64,000 nucleotides of DNA. Origin: Saccoglossus kowalevskii. Lineage: Eukaryota; Hemichordata; Enteropneusta; Harrimaniidae. The position numbers and the translations under genes are program-made. Under the pieces are notes generated by a model. That model did not search any database. It saw only the letters and a list, made by a program, of their open reading frames with translations, and was not told the DNA's origin. This document shows, one piece after another, positions 24,701 to 38,130 of the stretch. Where the stretch lies: positions 1 to 64,000 of the forward strand of contig NW_003127757.1 of NCBI RefSeq assembly GCF_000003605.2, read 5' to 3'. Each line of letters starts with the position of its first letter. Position 1 is the stretch's first letter.

Positions 24701-25900
24701 GAATTATCCAATGCCATCCTGCAACTTAACTATGTCTGTTTTGTAGTGGTACTAACAGTGGTTCTCATTGACTGTATGGTTAGTGTGGAATTATCCAATG
24801 CCATCCTGCAACATAACTATGTCTGTTTTGTAGTGGTACTAACAGTGGTTCTCATTGACTGTATGGGTTAGTGTGGAATTATCCAATGCCATCCTGCAAC
24901 TTAACTATGTCTGTTTTGTAGTGGTACTAACAGTGGTTCTCATTGACCGTATGGGTTAGTGTGGAATTATCCAATGCCATCCTGCAACTTAACTATGTCT
25001 GTTTTGTAGTGGTACTAATAGTGGTTCTCATTGACCATATGGGTTAGTGTGGAATTATCCAATGCCATCCTGCAACATAACTATGTCTGTTTTGTAGTGG
25101 TACTAACAGTGGTTCTCATTGACTGTATGAGTTAGTGTGGAATTATCCAATGCCATCCTGCAACATAACTATGTCTGTTTTGTAGTGGTACTAACAGTGG
25201 TTCTCATTGACCGTATGGGTTAGTGTGGAATTATCCAATGCCATCCTGCAACATAACTATGTCTGTTTTGTAGTGGTACTAACAGTGGTTCTCACTGACC
25301 GTATGGGTTAGTGTGGAATTATCCAATGCCATCCTGCAACATAACTATGTCTGTTTTGTAGTGGTACTAACAGTGGTTCTCATTGACCGTACAGGTTAAT
25401 TTGGAATTATCCAATGCCATCCTGCAACTTAACTATGTCTGTTTTGTAGTGGTACTAACAGTGGTTCTCATTGACCGTATGGGTTAGTGTGGAATTATCC
25501 AATGCCATCCTGCAACTTAACTATGTCTGTTTAGTAGTGGTACTAACAGTGGTTCTCATTGACCGTACAGGTTAGTGTGGAATTATCCAATGCCATCCTG
25601 CAACTTAACTATGTCTGTTTTGTAGTGGTACTAACAGTGGTTCTCATTGACCGTATGGGTTAGTGTGGAATTATCCAATGCCATCCTGCAACATAACTAT
25701 GTCTGTTTTGTAGTGGTAATAACAGTGGTTCTCATTGACCGTACAGGTTAGTGTGGAATTATCCAATGCCATCCTGCAACATAACTATGTCAGTTTTGTA
25801 GTGGTACTAACAGTGGTTCTCATTGACCGTATGGGTTAGTGTGGAATTATCCAATGCCATCCTGCAACTTAACTATGTCTGTTTTGTAGTGGTACTAACA
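24700..25900 (+). repeat. Ordinary satellite monomers
   Basis: Near-consensus monomers, mostly GACCGTATG and TACAGG forms, with private variants such as GGTTAATTTGG near 25,394 and TTTAGTAGTGG near 25,530. I see no marker linking the stretch to another block. Confidence 0.88.
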
Positions 25901-28040
25901 GTGGTTCTCATTGACCGTACAGGTTAGTGTGGAATTATCCAATGCCATCCTGCAACTTAACTATGTCTGTTTTGTAGTGGTACTAACAGTGGTTTTCATT
26001 GACCGTATAGGTTAGTGTGGAATTATCCCATGCCATCCTGCAACATAACTATGTCTGTTTTGTAGTGGTATTAAAAGTGGTTCTCATTGACCATATGGGT
26101 TAGTGTGGAATTATCCAATGCCATCCTGCAACATAACTATGTCTGTTTTGTAGTGGTACTAATAGTGGTTCTCATTGACCGTATGGGTTAGTGTGGAATT
26201 ATCCAATGCCATCCTGCAACATAACTATGTCTGTTTTGTAGTGGTACTAACAGTGGTTCTCATTGACCGTATGGGTTAGTGTGGAATTATCCAATGCCAT
26301 CCTGCAACATAACTATGTCTGTTTTGTAGTGGTACTAACAGTGGTTCTCATTGACCGTATGGGTTAGTGTGGAATTATCCAATGCCATCCTGCAACTTAA
26401 CTATGTCTGTTTTGTAGTGGTACTAACAGTGGTTCTCATTGACCGTATGGGTTAGTGTGGAATTATCCAATGCCATCCTGCAACATAACTATCTCTGTTT
26501 TGTAGTGGTACTAACAGTGGTTCTCATTGACTGTATGGGTTAGTGTGGAATTATCCAATGCCATCCTGCAACTTAACTATGTCTGTTTTGTAGTGGTACT
26601 AACAGTGGTTCTCATTGACTGTATGGGTTAGTGTGGAATTATCCAATGCCATCCTGCAACTTAACTATGTCTGTTTTGTAGTGGTACTAACAGTGGTTCT
26701 CATTGACTGTATGGGTTAGTGTGGAATTATCCAATGCCATCCTGCAACTTAACTATGTCTGTTTTGTAGTGGTACTAACAGTGGTTCTCATTGACCATAT
26801 GGGTTAGTGTGGAATTATCCATTGCCATCCTGCAACTTAACTATGTCTGTTTTGTAGTGGTACTAACAGTGGTTCTCATTGACCGTACAGGTTAGTGTGG
26901 AATTATCCAATGCCATCCTGCAACTTAACTATGTCTGTTTTGTAGTGGTACTAATAGTGGTTCTCATTGACCGTATGGGTTAGTGTGGAATTATCCAATG
27001 CCATCCTGCAACTTAACTATGTCTGTTTTGTAGTGGTACTAACGGTGGTTGTCATTGACTGTATGGGTTAGTGTGGAATTATCCAATGCCATCCTGCAAC
27101 ATAACTATGTCTGTTTTGTAGTGGTACTAACAGTGGTTCTCATTGACCGTATGGGTTAGTGTGGAATTATCCAATGCCATCCTGCAACATAACTATGTCT
27201 GTTTTGTAGTGGTACTAACAGTGGTTCTCATTGACCGTATGGGTTAGTGTGGAATTATCCAATGCCATCCTGCAACTTAACTATGTCTGTTTTGTAGTGG
27301 TACTAACAGTGGTTCTCATTGACCGTAAGGGTTAGTGTGGAATTATCCAATGCCATCCTGCAACATAACTATGTCTGTTTTGTAGTGGTACTAACAGTGG
27401 TTCTCATTGACCGTATGGGTTAGTGTGGAATTATCCAATGCCATCCTGCAACTTAACTATGTCTGTTTTGTAGTGGTACTAACAGTGGTTCTCATTGACC
27501 GTATGGGTTAGTGTGGAATTATCCAATGCCATCCTGCAACATAACTATCTCTGTTTTGTAGTGGTACTAACAGTGGTTCTCATTGACTGTATGGGTTAGT
27601 GTGGAATTATCCAATGCCATCCTGCAACTTAACTATGTCTGTTTTGTAGTGGTACTAACAGTGGTTCTCATTGACTGTATGGGTTAGTGTGGAATTATCC
27701 AATGCCATCCTGCAACTTAACTATGTCTGTTTTGTAGTGGTACTAACAGTGGTTCTCATTGACTGTATGGGTTAGTGTGGAATTATCCAATGCCATCCTG
27801 CAACTTAACTATGTCTGTTTTGTAGTGGTACTAACAGTGGTTCTCATTGACCGTATGGGTTAGTGTGGAATTATCCAATGCCATCATGCAACTTAACTAT
27901 GTCTGTTTTGTAGTGGTTCTAACAGTGGTTCTCATTGACCGTATGGGTTAGTGTGCAATTATCCAATGCCATCCTGCAACTTAACTATGTCTGTTTTGTA
28001 GTGGTACTAACAGTGGTTCTCATTGACCGTATGGATTAGT
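25900..28040 (+). repeat. 12-monomer (1,056-bp) tandem duplication
   Basis: The rare CATAACTATCTCTG form occurs at 26,491 and 27,547, exactly 1,056 bp (12 x 88) apart. Both are preceded by CATAAC and CTTAAC monomers with GACCGTATG and followed by three GACTGTATG monomers. An ACTAATAGTGG monomer opens each unit (near 26,155 and 26,951). The stretch 26,780-27,110 (GACCATATG, ATCCATTG, TACAGG, AATAGTGG, A67G) also recurs at 35,240-35,560. Confidence 0.87.
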
Positions 28041-28930
28041 GTGGAATTATCCAATGCCATCCTGCAACATAACTATGTCTGTTTTGTAGTGGTACTAACA
28101 GTGGTTCTCATTGACTGTATGGGTTAGTGTGGAATTATCCAATGCCATCCTGCAACTTAACTATGTCTGTTTTGTAGTGGTACTAACAGTGGTTCTCATT
28201 GACTGTATGGGTTAGTGTGGAATTATCCAATGCCATCCTGCAACTTAACTATGTCTGTTTTGTAGTGGTACTAACAGTGGTTCTCATTGACCGTATGGGT
28301 TAGTGTGGAATTATCCAATGCCATCCTGCAACTTAACTATGTCTGTTTTGTAGTGGTACTAACAGTGGTTCTCATTGACCGTATGGGTTAGTGTGGAATT
28401 ATCCAATGCCATCCTGCAACTTAACTATGTCTGTTTTGTAGTGGTACTAACGGTGGTTCTCAATGACCGTATGAGTTAGTGTGGAATTATCCAATGCCAT
28501 CCTGCAACATAACTATGTCTGTTTTGTAGTGGTACTAACAGTGGTTCTCATTGACTGTATGGGTTAGTGTGGAATTATCCAATGCCATCCTGCAACTTAA
28601 CTATGTCTGTTTTGTAGTGGTACTAACAGTGGTTCTCATTGACTGTATGGGTTAGTGTGGAATTATCCAATGCCATCCTGCAACTTAACTATGTCTGTTT
28701 TGTAGTGGTACTAACAGTGGTTCTCATTGACCGTATGGGTTAGTGTGGAATTATCCAATGCCATCCTGCAACATAACTATGTCTGTTTTGTAGTGGTACT
28801 AACGGTGGTTCTCATTGACTGTATGGGTTAGTGTGGAATTATCCAATGCCATCCTGCAACATAACTATGTCTGTTTTGTAGTGGTACTAACAGTGGTTCT
28901 CATTGACCGTATGGGTTAGTGTGGAATTAT
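28040..28930 (+). repeat. 5-monomer (440-bp) tandem duplication
   Basis: A series of CATAAC/GACTG, CTTAAC/GACTG, two or more CTTAAC/GACCG monomers and a modified last monomer starts at 28,061 and again at 28,501, 440 bp apart. The last monomer of the first unit has A67G with TTCTCAATGACCG and TATGAGTTAG. The period is the same as at 10.9 and 47.9 kb, but the monomer content differs. Confidence 0.8.
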
Positions 28931-29460
28931 CCAATGTCATCCTGCAACTTAACTATGTCTGTTTTGTAGTGGTACTAACAGTGGTTCTCATTGACCGTAT
29001 GGGTTAGTGTGGAATTATCCAATGCCATCCTGCAACATAACTATGTCTGTTTTGTAGTGATACTAACAGTGGTTCTCATTGACCGTATGGGTTAGTGTGG
29101 AATTATCCAATGCCATCCTGCAACTTAACTATGTCTGTTTTGTAGTGGTACTAACAGTGGTTCTCATTGACCGTATGGGTTAGTGTGGAATTATCCAATG
29201 CCATCCTGCAACATAACTATGTCTGTTTTGTAGTGGTACTAACAGTGGTTCTCATTGACCATATGGGTTAGTGTGGAATTATCCAATGCCATCCTGCAAC
29301 ATAACTATGTCTGTTTTGTAGTGGTACTAACAGTGGTTCTCATTGACCATGTGGGTTAGTGTGGAATTATCCAATGCCATCCTGCAACTTAACTATGTCT
29401 GTTTTGTAGTGGTACTAACAGTGGTTCTCATTGACCGTACGGGTTAGTGTGGAATTATCC
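28930..29460 (+). repeat. Satellite block shared with 49.65-50.03 kb
   Basis: The order AGTGATACTAAC, GACCG, GACCG, GACCATATG, GACCATGTG at 29,051-29,355 repeats at 49,656-49,960 with a constant offset of 20,605 bp. The GACCATGTG form occurs nowhere else that I noticed. Confidence 0.85.
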
Positions 29461-30200
29461 AATGCCATCCTGCAACTTAACTATGTCTGTTTTGTAGTGG
29501 TACTAACAGTGGTTCTCATTGACCGTATGGGTTAGTGTGGAATTATCCAATGCCATCCTGCAACTTAACTATGTCTGTTTTGTAGTGGTACTAACAGTGG
29601 TTCTTAATGACCGTATGGGTTAGTGTGGAATTATCCAATGCCATCCTGCAACTTAACTACATTGTATGTCTGTTTTGTAGTGGTACTAACAGTGGTTCTT
29701 AATGACCGTATGGGTTAGTGTGGAATTATCCAATGCCATCCTGCAACTTAACTATGTCTGTTTTGTAATGGTACTAACAGTGGTTCTCATTGACCGTACA
29801 GGTTAGTGTGGAATTATCCAATGCCATCCTGCAACTTAACTATGTCTGTTTTGTAGTGGTACTAACAGTGGTTCTCATTGACCGTATGGGTTAGTGTGGA
29901 ATTATCCAATGCCATTCTGCAACTTAACTATGTCTGTTTTGTAGTGGTACTAACAGTGGTTCTCATTGACCGTATGGGTTAGTGTGGAATTATCCAATGC
30001 CATCCTGCAACTTAACTATGTCTGTTTTGTAGTGGTACTAACAGTGGTTCTCATTGACTGTATGGGTTAGTGTGGAATTATCCAATGCCATCCTGCAACA
30101 TAACTATGTCTGTTTTGTAGTGGTACTAACAGTGGTTCTCATTGACTGTATGGGTTAGTGTGGAATTATCCAATGCCATCCTGCTACTTAACTATGTCTG
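29460..30200 (+). repeat. Satellite monomers including the third 7-bp insertion
   Basis: Near-consensus monomers. At 29,655 the AACTACATTGTATG form with the 7-bp insertion appears, flanked on both sides by TTCTTAATGACCG monomers, unlike the copies at 9.77 and 10.13 kb, which are flanked by TTCTCATTGAC monomers. Confidence 0.85.
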
Positions 30201-31500
30201 TTTTGTAGTGGTATTAACAGTGGTTCTCATTGACTGTATGGGTTAGTGTGGAATTATCCAATGCCATCCTGCAACTTAACTATGTCTGTTTTGTAGTGGT
30301 ACTAACGGTGGTTCTCATTGACTGTATGGGTTAGTGTGGAATTATCCAATGCCATACTGCAACATAACTATGTCTGTTTTGTAGTGGTACTAACAGTGGT
30401 TCTCATTGACCGTACAGGTTAGTGTGGAATTATCCAATGCCATCCTGCTACTTAACTATGTCTGTTTTGTAGTGGTACTAACACTGGTTCTCATTGACCG
30501 TACGGGTTAGTGTGGAATTATCTAATGCCATCCTGCAACTTAACTATGTCTGTTTTGTAGTGGTACTAACAGTGGTTCTCATTGACCGTACAGGTTAGTG
30601 TGGAATTATCCAATGCCATCCTGCTACTTAACTATGTCTGTTTTGTAGTGGTATTAACAGTGGTTCTCATTGACCGTACAGGTTAGTGTGGAATTATCCA
30701 ATGCCATCCTGCTACTTAACTATGTCTGTTTTGTAGTGGTACTAACAGTGGTTCTCATTGACCGTACGGGTTAGTGTGGAATTATCCAATGCCATCCTGC
30801 AACATAACTATGTCTGTTTTGTAGTGGTACTAACAGTGGTTCTCATTGACCGTACAGGTTAGTGTGGAATTATCCAATGCCATCCTGCTACTTAACTATG
30901 TCTGTTTTGTAGTGGTATTAACAGTGGTTCTCATTGACCGTACGGGTTAGTGTGGAATTATCCAATGCCATCCTGCAACTTAACTATGTCTGTTTTGTAG
31001 TGGTACTAACAGTGGTTCTCATTGACTGTATGGTTAGTGTGGAATTATCCAATGCCATCCTGCAACATAACTATGTCTGTTTTGTAGTGGTACTAACAGT
31101 GGTTCTCATTGACTGTATGGGTTAGTGTGGAATTATCCAATGCCATCCTGCAACTTAACTATGTCTGTTTTGTAGTGGTACTAACAGTGGTTCTCATTAA
31201 CTGTATGGGTTAGTGTGGAATTATCCAATGCCATCCTGCAACATAACTATGTCTGTTTTGTAGTGGTACTAACGGTGGTTCTCATTGACTGTATGGGTTA
31301 GTGTGGAATTATCCAATGCCATCCTGCAACATAACTATGTCTGTTTTGTAGTGGTACTAACAGTGGTTCTCATTGACCGTACAGGTTAGTGTGGAATTAT
31401 CCAATGCCATCCTGCTACTTAACTATGTCTGTTTTGTAGTGGTATTAACAGTGGTTCTCATTGACTGTATGGGTTAGTGTGGAATTATCCAATGCCATCC
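30200..31500 (+). repeat. Cassettes D and E in series (copy at 30-31 kb)
   Basis: CATACTGC, AACACTGG and ATCTAATG markers of cassette D (30,340-30,520) lead straight into cassette E (about 30,570-31,035), ending in the 1-bp-deleted TATGGTTAG monomer near 31,028. This is followed by ATTAACTG (31,198), A67G, TACAGG and GCTACTT/ATTAAC monomers, matching 19,490-19,790. Confidence 0.85.
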
Positions 31501-32130
31501 TGCAACTTAATTATGTCTGTTTTGTAGTGGTACTAACAGTGGTTCTCATTGACTGTATGGGTTAGTGTGAAATTATCCAATGCCATCCTGCAACATAACT
31601 ATGTCTGTTTTGTAGTGGTACTAACAGTGGTTCTCATTGACTGTATGGTTAGTGTGGAATTATCCGATGCCATTCTGCAACTTAACTATGTCTGCTTTGT
31701 AGTGGTACTAACAGTGGTTCTCATTGACCGTATGGGTTAGTGTGGAATTATCCAATGCCATCCTGCAACATAACTATGTCTGTTTTGTAGTGGTACTAAC
31801 AGTGGTTCTCATTGACTGTATGGGTTAGTGTGGAATTATCCAATGCCATCCTGCAACTTAATTATGTCTGTTTTGTAGTGGTACTAACAGTGGTTCTCAT
31901 TGACTGTATGGGTTAGTGTGGAATTATCCAATGCCATCCTGCAACTTAATTATGTCTGCTTTGTAGTGGTACTAACAGTGGTTCTCATTGACCGTATGGT
32001 TAGTGTGGAATTATCCGATGCCATCCTGCAACATAACTATGTCTGTTTTGTAGCGGTATTAACAGTGGTTCTCATTGACCGTATGGGTTAGTGTGGAATT
32101 ATCCAATGCCATCCTGCAACTTAACTATGT
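31500..32130 (+). repeat. Block with repeated 87-bp monomers, related to 51.3-52.7 kb
   Basis: Monomers with GTGTGAAATT, a 1-bp-deleted TATGGTTAG followed by ATCCGATGCC, CATTCTGC and ATGTCTGCTTTG occur near 31,560-31,700, and the pattern is repeated in part at 31,900-32,060 (GACCGTATGG with the same deletion, ATCCGATG). The same combination occurs at 52,500-52,660. Confidence 0.82.
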
Positions 32131-33000
32131 CTGTTTTGTAGTGGTATTAACAGTGGTTCTCATTGACCGTATGGGTTAGTGTGGAATTATCCAATGCCAT
32201 CCTGCAACTTAACTATGTCTGTTTTGTAGTGGTATTAACAGTGGTTCTCATTGACCATATGGGTTAGTGTGGAATTATCCATTGCCATCCTGCAACATAA
32301 CTATGTCTGTTTTGTAGTGGTATTAACAGAGGTTCTCAATGACCATATGGGTTAGTGTGGAATTATCCAATGCCATCCTGCAACATAACTATGTCTGTTT
32401 TGTAGTGGTACTAACAGTGGTTCTCATTGACCATATGGGTTAGTGTGGAATTATCCAATGCCATCCTGCAACATAACTATGTCTGTTTTGTAGTGGTACT
32501 AACAGTGGTTCTCATTGACCGTATGGGTTAGTGTGGAATTATCCAATGCCATCCTGCAACATAACTATGTCTGTTTTGTAGTGGTACTAACAGTGGTTCT
32601 CATTGAATGTATGTGTTAGTGTGGAATTATCCAATGCCATCCTGCAACTTAACTATGTCTGTTTTGTAGTGTTACTAACAGTGGTTCTCATTGACTGTAT
32701 GGGTTAGTGTGGAATTATCCAATGCCATTCTGCAACTTAACTATGTCTGTTTTGTAGTGGTACTAACACTGGTTCTCATTGACCATATGGGTTAGTGTGG
32801 AATTATCCAATGCCATCCTGCAACATAACTATGTCTGTTTTGTAGTGGTACTAACAGTGGTTCTCATTGACCGTATGGGTTAGTGTGGAATTATCCAATG
32901 CCATCCTGCAACTTAACTATGTCTGTTTTGTAGTGGTACTAACAGTGGTTCTCATTGACCGTATGGGTTAGTGTGGAATTATCCAATGCCATCCTGCAAC
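32130..33000 (+). repeat. Mixed satellite monomers
   Basis: Variable stretch with ATTAAC and GACCATATG forms and private variants (AACAGAGGTTCTCAATG near 32,327, GTAGTGTTAC near 32,668). Not assigned to another block. Nothing other than satellite is present. Confidence 0.86.
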
Positions 33001-34200
33001 TTAACTATGTCTGTTTTGTAGTGGTACTAACAGTGGTTCTTAATTAATTGACCGTATGGGTTAGTGTGGAATTATCCAATGCCATCCTGCAACTTAACTT
33101 TGTCTGTTTTGTAGTGGTACTAACAGTGGTTCTCATTGACCGTACGGGTTAGTGTGGAATTATCCAATGCCATCCTGCAACTTAACTATGTCTGTTTTGT
33201 AGTGGTACTAACGGTGGTTCTCATTGACTGTATGGGTTAGTGTGGAATTATCCAATGCCATCCTGCAACTTAACTCTGTCTGTTTTGTAGTGGTACTAAC
33301 AGTGGTTCTTAATGACCATATGGGTTAGTGTGGAATTATCCAATGCCATCCTGCAACATAACTATGTCTGTTTTGTAGTGGTACTAACAGTGGTTCTCAT
33401 TGACTGTATGGGTTAGTGTGGAATTATCCAATGCCATCCTGCAACTTAACTATGTCTGTTTTGTAGTGGTACTAACAGTGGTTCTCATTGACTGTATGGG
33501 TTAGTGTGGAATTATCCAATGCCATCCTGCAACTTAACTATGTCTGTTTTGTAGTGGTATTAACAGTGGTTCTCATTGACCGTATGGGTTAGTATGGAAT
33601 TATCCAATGCCATCCTGCAACATAACTATGTCTGTTTTGTAGTGTTACTAACAGTGGTTCTCATTGACTGTATGGGTTACTGTGGAATTATCCAATGCCA
33701 TCCTGCAACTTAACTATGTCTGTTTTGTAGTGGTACTAACAGTGGTTCTCATTGACCGTATGGGTTAGTGTGGAATTATCCAATGCCATCCTGCAACTTA
33801 ACTATGTCTGTTTTGTAGTGGTACTAACAGTGGTTCTCATTGACCATATGGGTTAGTGTGGAATTATCCAATGCCATCCTGCAACATAACTATGTCTGTT
33901 TTGTAGTGGTACTAACAGTGGTTCTCATTGACCGTATGGGTTAGTGTGGAATTATCCAATGCCATCCTGCAACTTAACTATGTCTGTTTTGTAGTGGTAC
34001 TAAACAGTGGTTCTCATTGACCATATGGGTTAGTGTGGAATTATCCAATGCCATCCTGCAAATTAACTATGTCTGTTTTGTAGTGGTACTAACAGTGGTT
34101 CTCATTGACTGTATGGGTTAGTGTGGAATTATCCAATGCCATCCTGCAACTTAACTATGTCTGTTTTGTAGTGGTACTAACAGTGGTTCTCATTGACTGT
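33000..34200 (+). repeat. Block J, copy 1 (also at 45.6-46.8 and 62.8-63.4 kb)
   Basis: Ordered markers: a TTAA-duplicated monomer (TTCTTAATTAATTG near 33,038), CTTAACTTTG, TACGGG, A67G, CTTAACTCTG with TTCTTAATGACCAT, an ATTAAC monomer followed by GTTAGTATGG (33,591), a disturbed GTTACTGTGG, and GCAAATTAAC near 34,058. From TACGGG onward the order is the same at 45.7-46.7 kb. The offset rises from 12,588 to 12,764 bp because the second copy has two more monomers. The TTAA-duplicated monomer and CTTAACTTTG recur at 62.78-62.84 kb. Confidence 0.83.
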
Positions 34201-36200
34201 ATGGGTTAGTGTGGAATTATCCAATGCCATCCTGCAACTTAACAATGTCTGTTATGTAGTGGTACTAACAGTGGTTCTCATTGACTGTATGGGTTAGTGT
34301 GGAATTATCCAATGCCATCCTGCAACTTAACTATGTCTGTTTTGTAGTGGTACTAACAGTGGTTCTCATTGACTGTATGGGTTAGTGTGGAATTATCCAA
34401 TGCCATCCTGCAACATAACTATGTCTGTTTTGTAGTGGTACTAACAGTGGTTCTCATTGACTGTATGGGTTAGTGTGGAATTATCCAATGCTATCCTGCA
34501 ACATAACTATGTCTGTTTTGTAGTGGTACTAACAGTGGTTCTCATTGACCGTATGGGTTAGTGTGGAATTATCCAATGCCATCCTGCAACTTAACTATGT
34601 CTGTTTTGTAGTGGTACTAATAGTGGTTCTCATTGACCGTATGGGTTAGTGTGGAATTATCCAATGTCATCCTGCAACTTAACTATGTCTGTTTTGTAGT
34701 GGTACTAACGGTGGTTCTCATTGACTGTATGGGTTAGTGTGGAATTATCCAATGCCATCCTGCAACATAACTATGTCTGTTTTGTAGTGGTACTAACAGT
34801 GGTTCTCATTGACCGTATGGGTTAGTGTGGAATTATCCAATGCCATCCTGCAACTTAACTATGTCTGTTTTGTAGTGGTACTAACAGTGGTTCTCATTGA
34901 CCGTATGGGTTAGTGTGGAATTATCCAATGCCATCCTGCAACTTAAGTATGTCTGTTTTGTAGTGGTACTAACAGTGGTTCTCATTGACCGTATGGGTTA
35001 GTGTGGAATTATCCAATGCCATCCTGCAACTTAACTATGTCTGTTTTGTAGTGGTACTAACAGCGGTTCTCATTGACCGTACAGGTTAGTGTGGAATTAT
35101 CCAATGCCATCCTGCAACTTAACTATGTCTGTTTTGTAGTGGTACTAACAGTGGTTCTCATTGACCGTATGGGTTAGTGTGGAATTATCCAATGCCATCC
35201 TGCAACATAACTATGTCTGTTTTGTAGTGGTACTAACAGTGGTTCTCATTGACCATATGGGTTAGTGTGGAATTATCCATTGCCATCCTGCAACTTAACT
35301 ATGTCTGTTTTGTAGTGGTACTAACAGTGGTTCTCATTGACCGTACAGGTTAGTGTGGAATTATCCAATGGCATCCTGCAACTTAACTATGTCTGTTTTG
35401 TAGTGGTACTAATAGTGGTTCTCATTGACCGTATGGGTTAGTGTGGAATTATCCAATGCCATCCTGCAACTTAACTATGTCTGTTTTGTAGTGGTACTAA
35501 CGGTGGTTCTCATTGACTGTATGGGTTAGTGTGGAATTATCCAATGCCATCCTGCAACTTAACTATGTCTGTTTTGTAGTGGTACTAACAGTGGTTCTCA
35601 TTGACTGTATGGGTTAGTGTGGAATTATCCAATGCCATCCTGCAACATAACTATGTCTGTTTTGTAGTGGTACTAACAGTGGTTCTCATTGACCGTATGG
35701 GTTAGTGTGGAATTATCCAATGCCATCCTGCAACTTAACTATGTCTGTTTTGTAGTGGTACTAACAGTGGTTCTCATTGACTGTATGGGTTAGTGTGGAA
35801 TTATCCAATGCCATCCTGCAGCTTAATTATGTCTGTTTTGTAGTGGTACTAACAGCGGTTCTCATTGACTGTATGGGTTAGTGTAGAATTATCCAATGCC
35901 ATCCTGCAACTTAATTATGTCTGTTTTGTGGTGGTACTAACAGTGGTTCTCATTGACTGTCTGGGTTAGTGTGGAATTATCCAATGCCATCCTGCAACAT
36001 AACTATGTCTGTTTTGTAGTGGTACTAACAGTGGTTCTTATTGACCGTATGGGTTAGTGTGGAATTATCCAATGCCATCCTGCAACATAACTATGTCTGT
36101 TTTGTAGTGGTACTAACAGTGGTTCTCATTGACTGTATGGGTTAGTGTGGAATTATCCAATGCCATCCTGCAACATAACTATGTCTGTTTTGTAGTGGTA
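34200..36200 (+). repeat. Satellite monomers, partly shared with 26.8-27.1 kb
   Basis: Mostly plain monomers. The stretch 35,240-35,560 repeats the GACCATATG, ATCCATTG, TACAGG, AATAGTGG, A67G order of 26,780-27,110. Private variants include AACAGCGG near 35,063 and 35,853 and TTTTGTGGTGG near 35,925. No other content. Confidence 0.84.
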
Positions 36201-38130
36201 CTAACAGTGGTTCTCATTGACCGTATGGGTTAGTGTGGAATTATCCAATGCCATCCTGCAACTTAACTATGTCTGTTTTGTAGTGGTACTAACAGTGGTT
36301 CTCATTGACCGTATGGGTTAGTGTGAAATTATCCAATACCATCCTGTAACTTAACTATGTCTGTTTTGTAGTGGTACTAACAGTGGTTCTCATTGACTGT
36401 ATGGGTTAGTGTGGAATTATCCAATGCCATCCTGCAACATAACTATGTCTGTTTTGTAGTCGTACTAACAGTGGTTCTCACTGACCGTATGGGTTAGTGT
36501 GGAATTATCCAATGCCATCCTGCAACTTAACTATGTCTGTTTTGTAGTGGTACTAACAGTGGTTCTCATTGACCATATGGGTTAGTGTGGAATTATCCAA
36601 TGCCATCCTGCAACTTAACTATGTCTGTTTTGTAGTGGTACTAACAGTGGTTCTCATTGACTGTATGGGTTAGTGTGGAATTATCCAATGCCATCCTGCA
36701 ACTTAATTATGTCTGTTTTGTAGTGGTACTAACAGTGGTTCTCATTGACCGTATGGGTTAGTGTGGAATTATCCAATGCCATCCTGCAACTTAACTATGT
36801 CTCTTTTGTAGTGGTATTAACAGTGGTTCTCATTGACTGTATGAGTTAGTGTGGAATTATCCAATGCCATCCTGCAACATAACTATGTCTGTTTTGTAGT
36901 GGTACTAACAGTGGTTCTCATTGACTGTATGGGTTAGTGTGGAATTATCCAATGCCATCCTGCAACTTAACTATGTCTGTTTTGTAGTGGTACTAACAGT
37001 GGTTCTCATTGACCGTATGGGTTAGTGTGGAATTATCCAATGCCATCCTGCAACTTAATTATGTCTGTTTTGTAGTGGTACTAACAGTGGTTCTCATTGA
37101 CTGTATGGGTTAGTGTGGAATTATCCAATGCCATCCTGCAACTTAATTATGTCTGTTTTGTAGTGGTACTAACAGTGGTTATCATTGACCGTATGGGTTA
37201 GTGTGGAATTATCCAATGCCATCCTGCAACATAACTATGTCTGTTTTGTAGTGGTATTAACAGTGGTTCTCATTGACTGTATGGGTTAGTGTGGAATTAT
37301 CCAATGCCATACTGCAACATAACTATGTCTGTTTTGTAGTGGTATTAACAGTGGTTCTCATTGACCGTATGGGTTAGTGTGGAATTATCCAATGCCATCC
37401 TGCAACTTAACTATGTCTGCTTTGTAGTGGTACTAACGGTGGTTCTCATTGACTGTATGGGTTAGTGTGGAATTATCCAATGCCATACTGCAACATAACT
37501 ATGTCTGTTTTGTAGTGGTATTAACAGTGGTTCTCATTGACCGTATGGGTTAGTGTGGAATTATCCAATGCCATCCTGCAACTTAACTATGTCTGTTTTG
37601 TAGTGGTATTAACAGTGGTTCTCATTGACTGTATGGGTTAGTGTGGAATTATCCAATGCCATCCTGCAACTTAACTATGTCTGTTTTGTAGTGGTACTAA
37701 CAGTGGTTCTCATTGACCGTATGGGTTAGTGTGAAATTATCCAATACCATCCTGTAACTTAACTATGTCTGTTTTGTAGTGGTACTAACAGTGGTTCTCA
37801 TTGACTGTATGGGTTAGTGTGGAATTATCCAATGCCATCCTGCAACATAACTATGTCTGTTTTGTAGTGGTACTAACAGTGGTTCTCATTGACCGTATGG
37901 GTTAGTGTGGAATTATCCAATGCCATCCTGCAACTTAACTATGTCTGTTTTGTAGTGGTACTAACAGTGGTTCTCATTGACCATATGGGTTAGTGTGGAA
38001 TTATCCAATGCCATCCTGCAACTTAACTATGTCTGTTTTGTAGTGGTACTAACAGTGGTTCTCATTGACCGTATGGGTTAGTGTGGAATTATCCAATGCC
38101 ATCCTGCAACTTAATTATGTCTGTTTTGTA
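36200..38130 (+). repeat. 16-monomer (1,408-bp) tandem duplication
   Basis: The unusual monomer with GTGTGAAATT, CCAATACC and CCTGTAAC lies at 36,321 and again at 37,729, exactly 1,408 bp (16 x 88) apart. Flanking monomers agree in order on both sides. In between are CTTAATTATG monomers and three CATACTGC or CATAAC/ATTAAC monomers. Confidence 0.85.
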
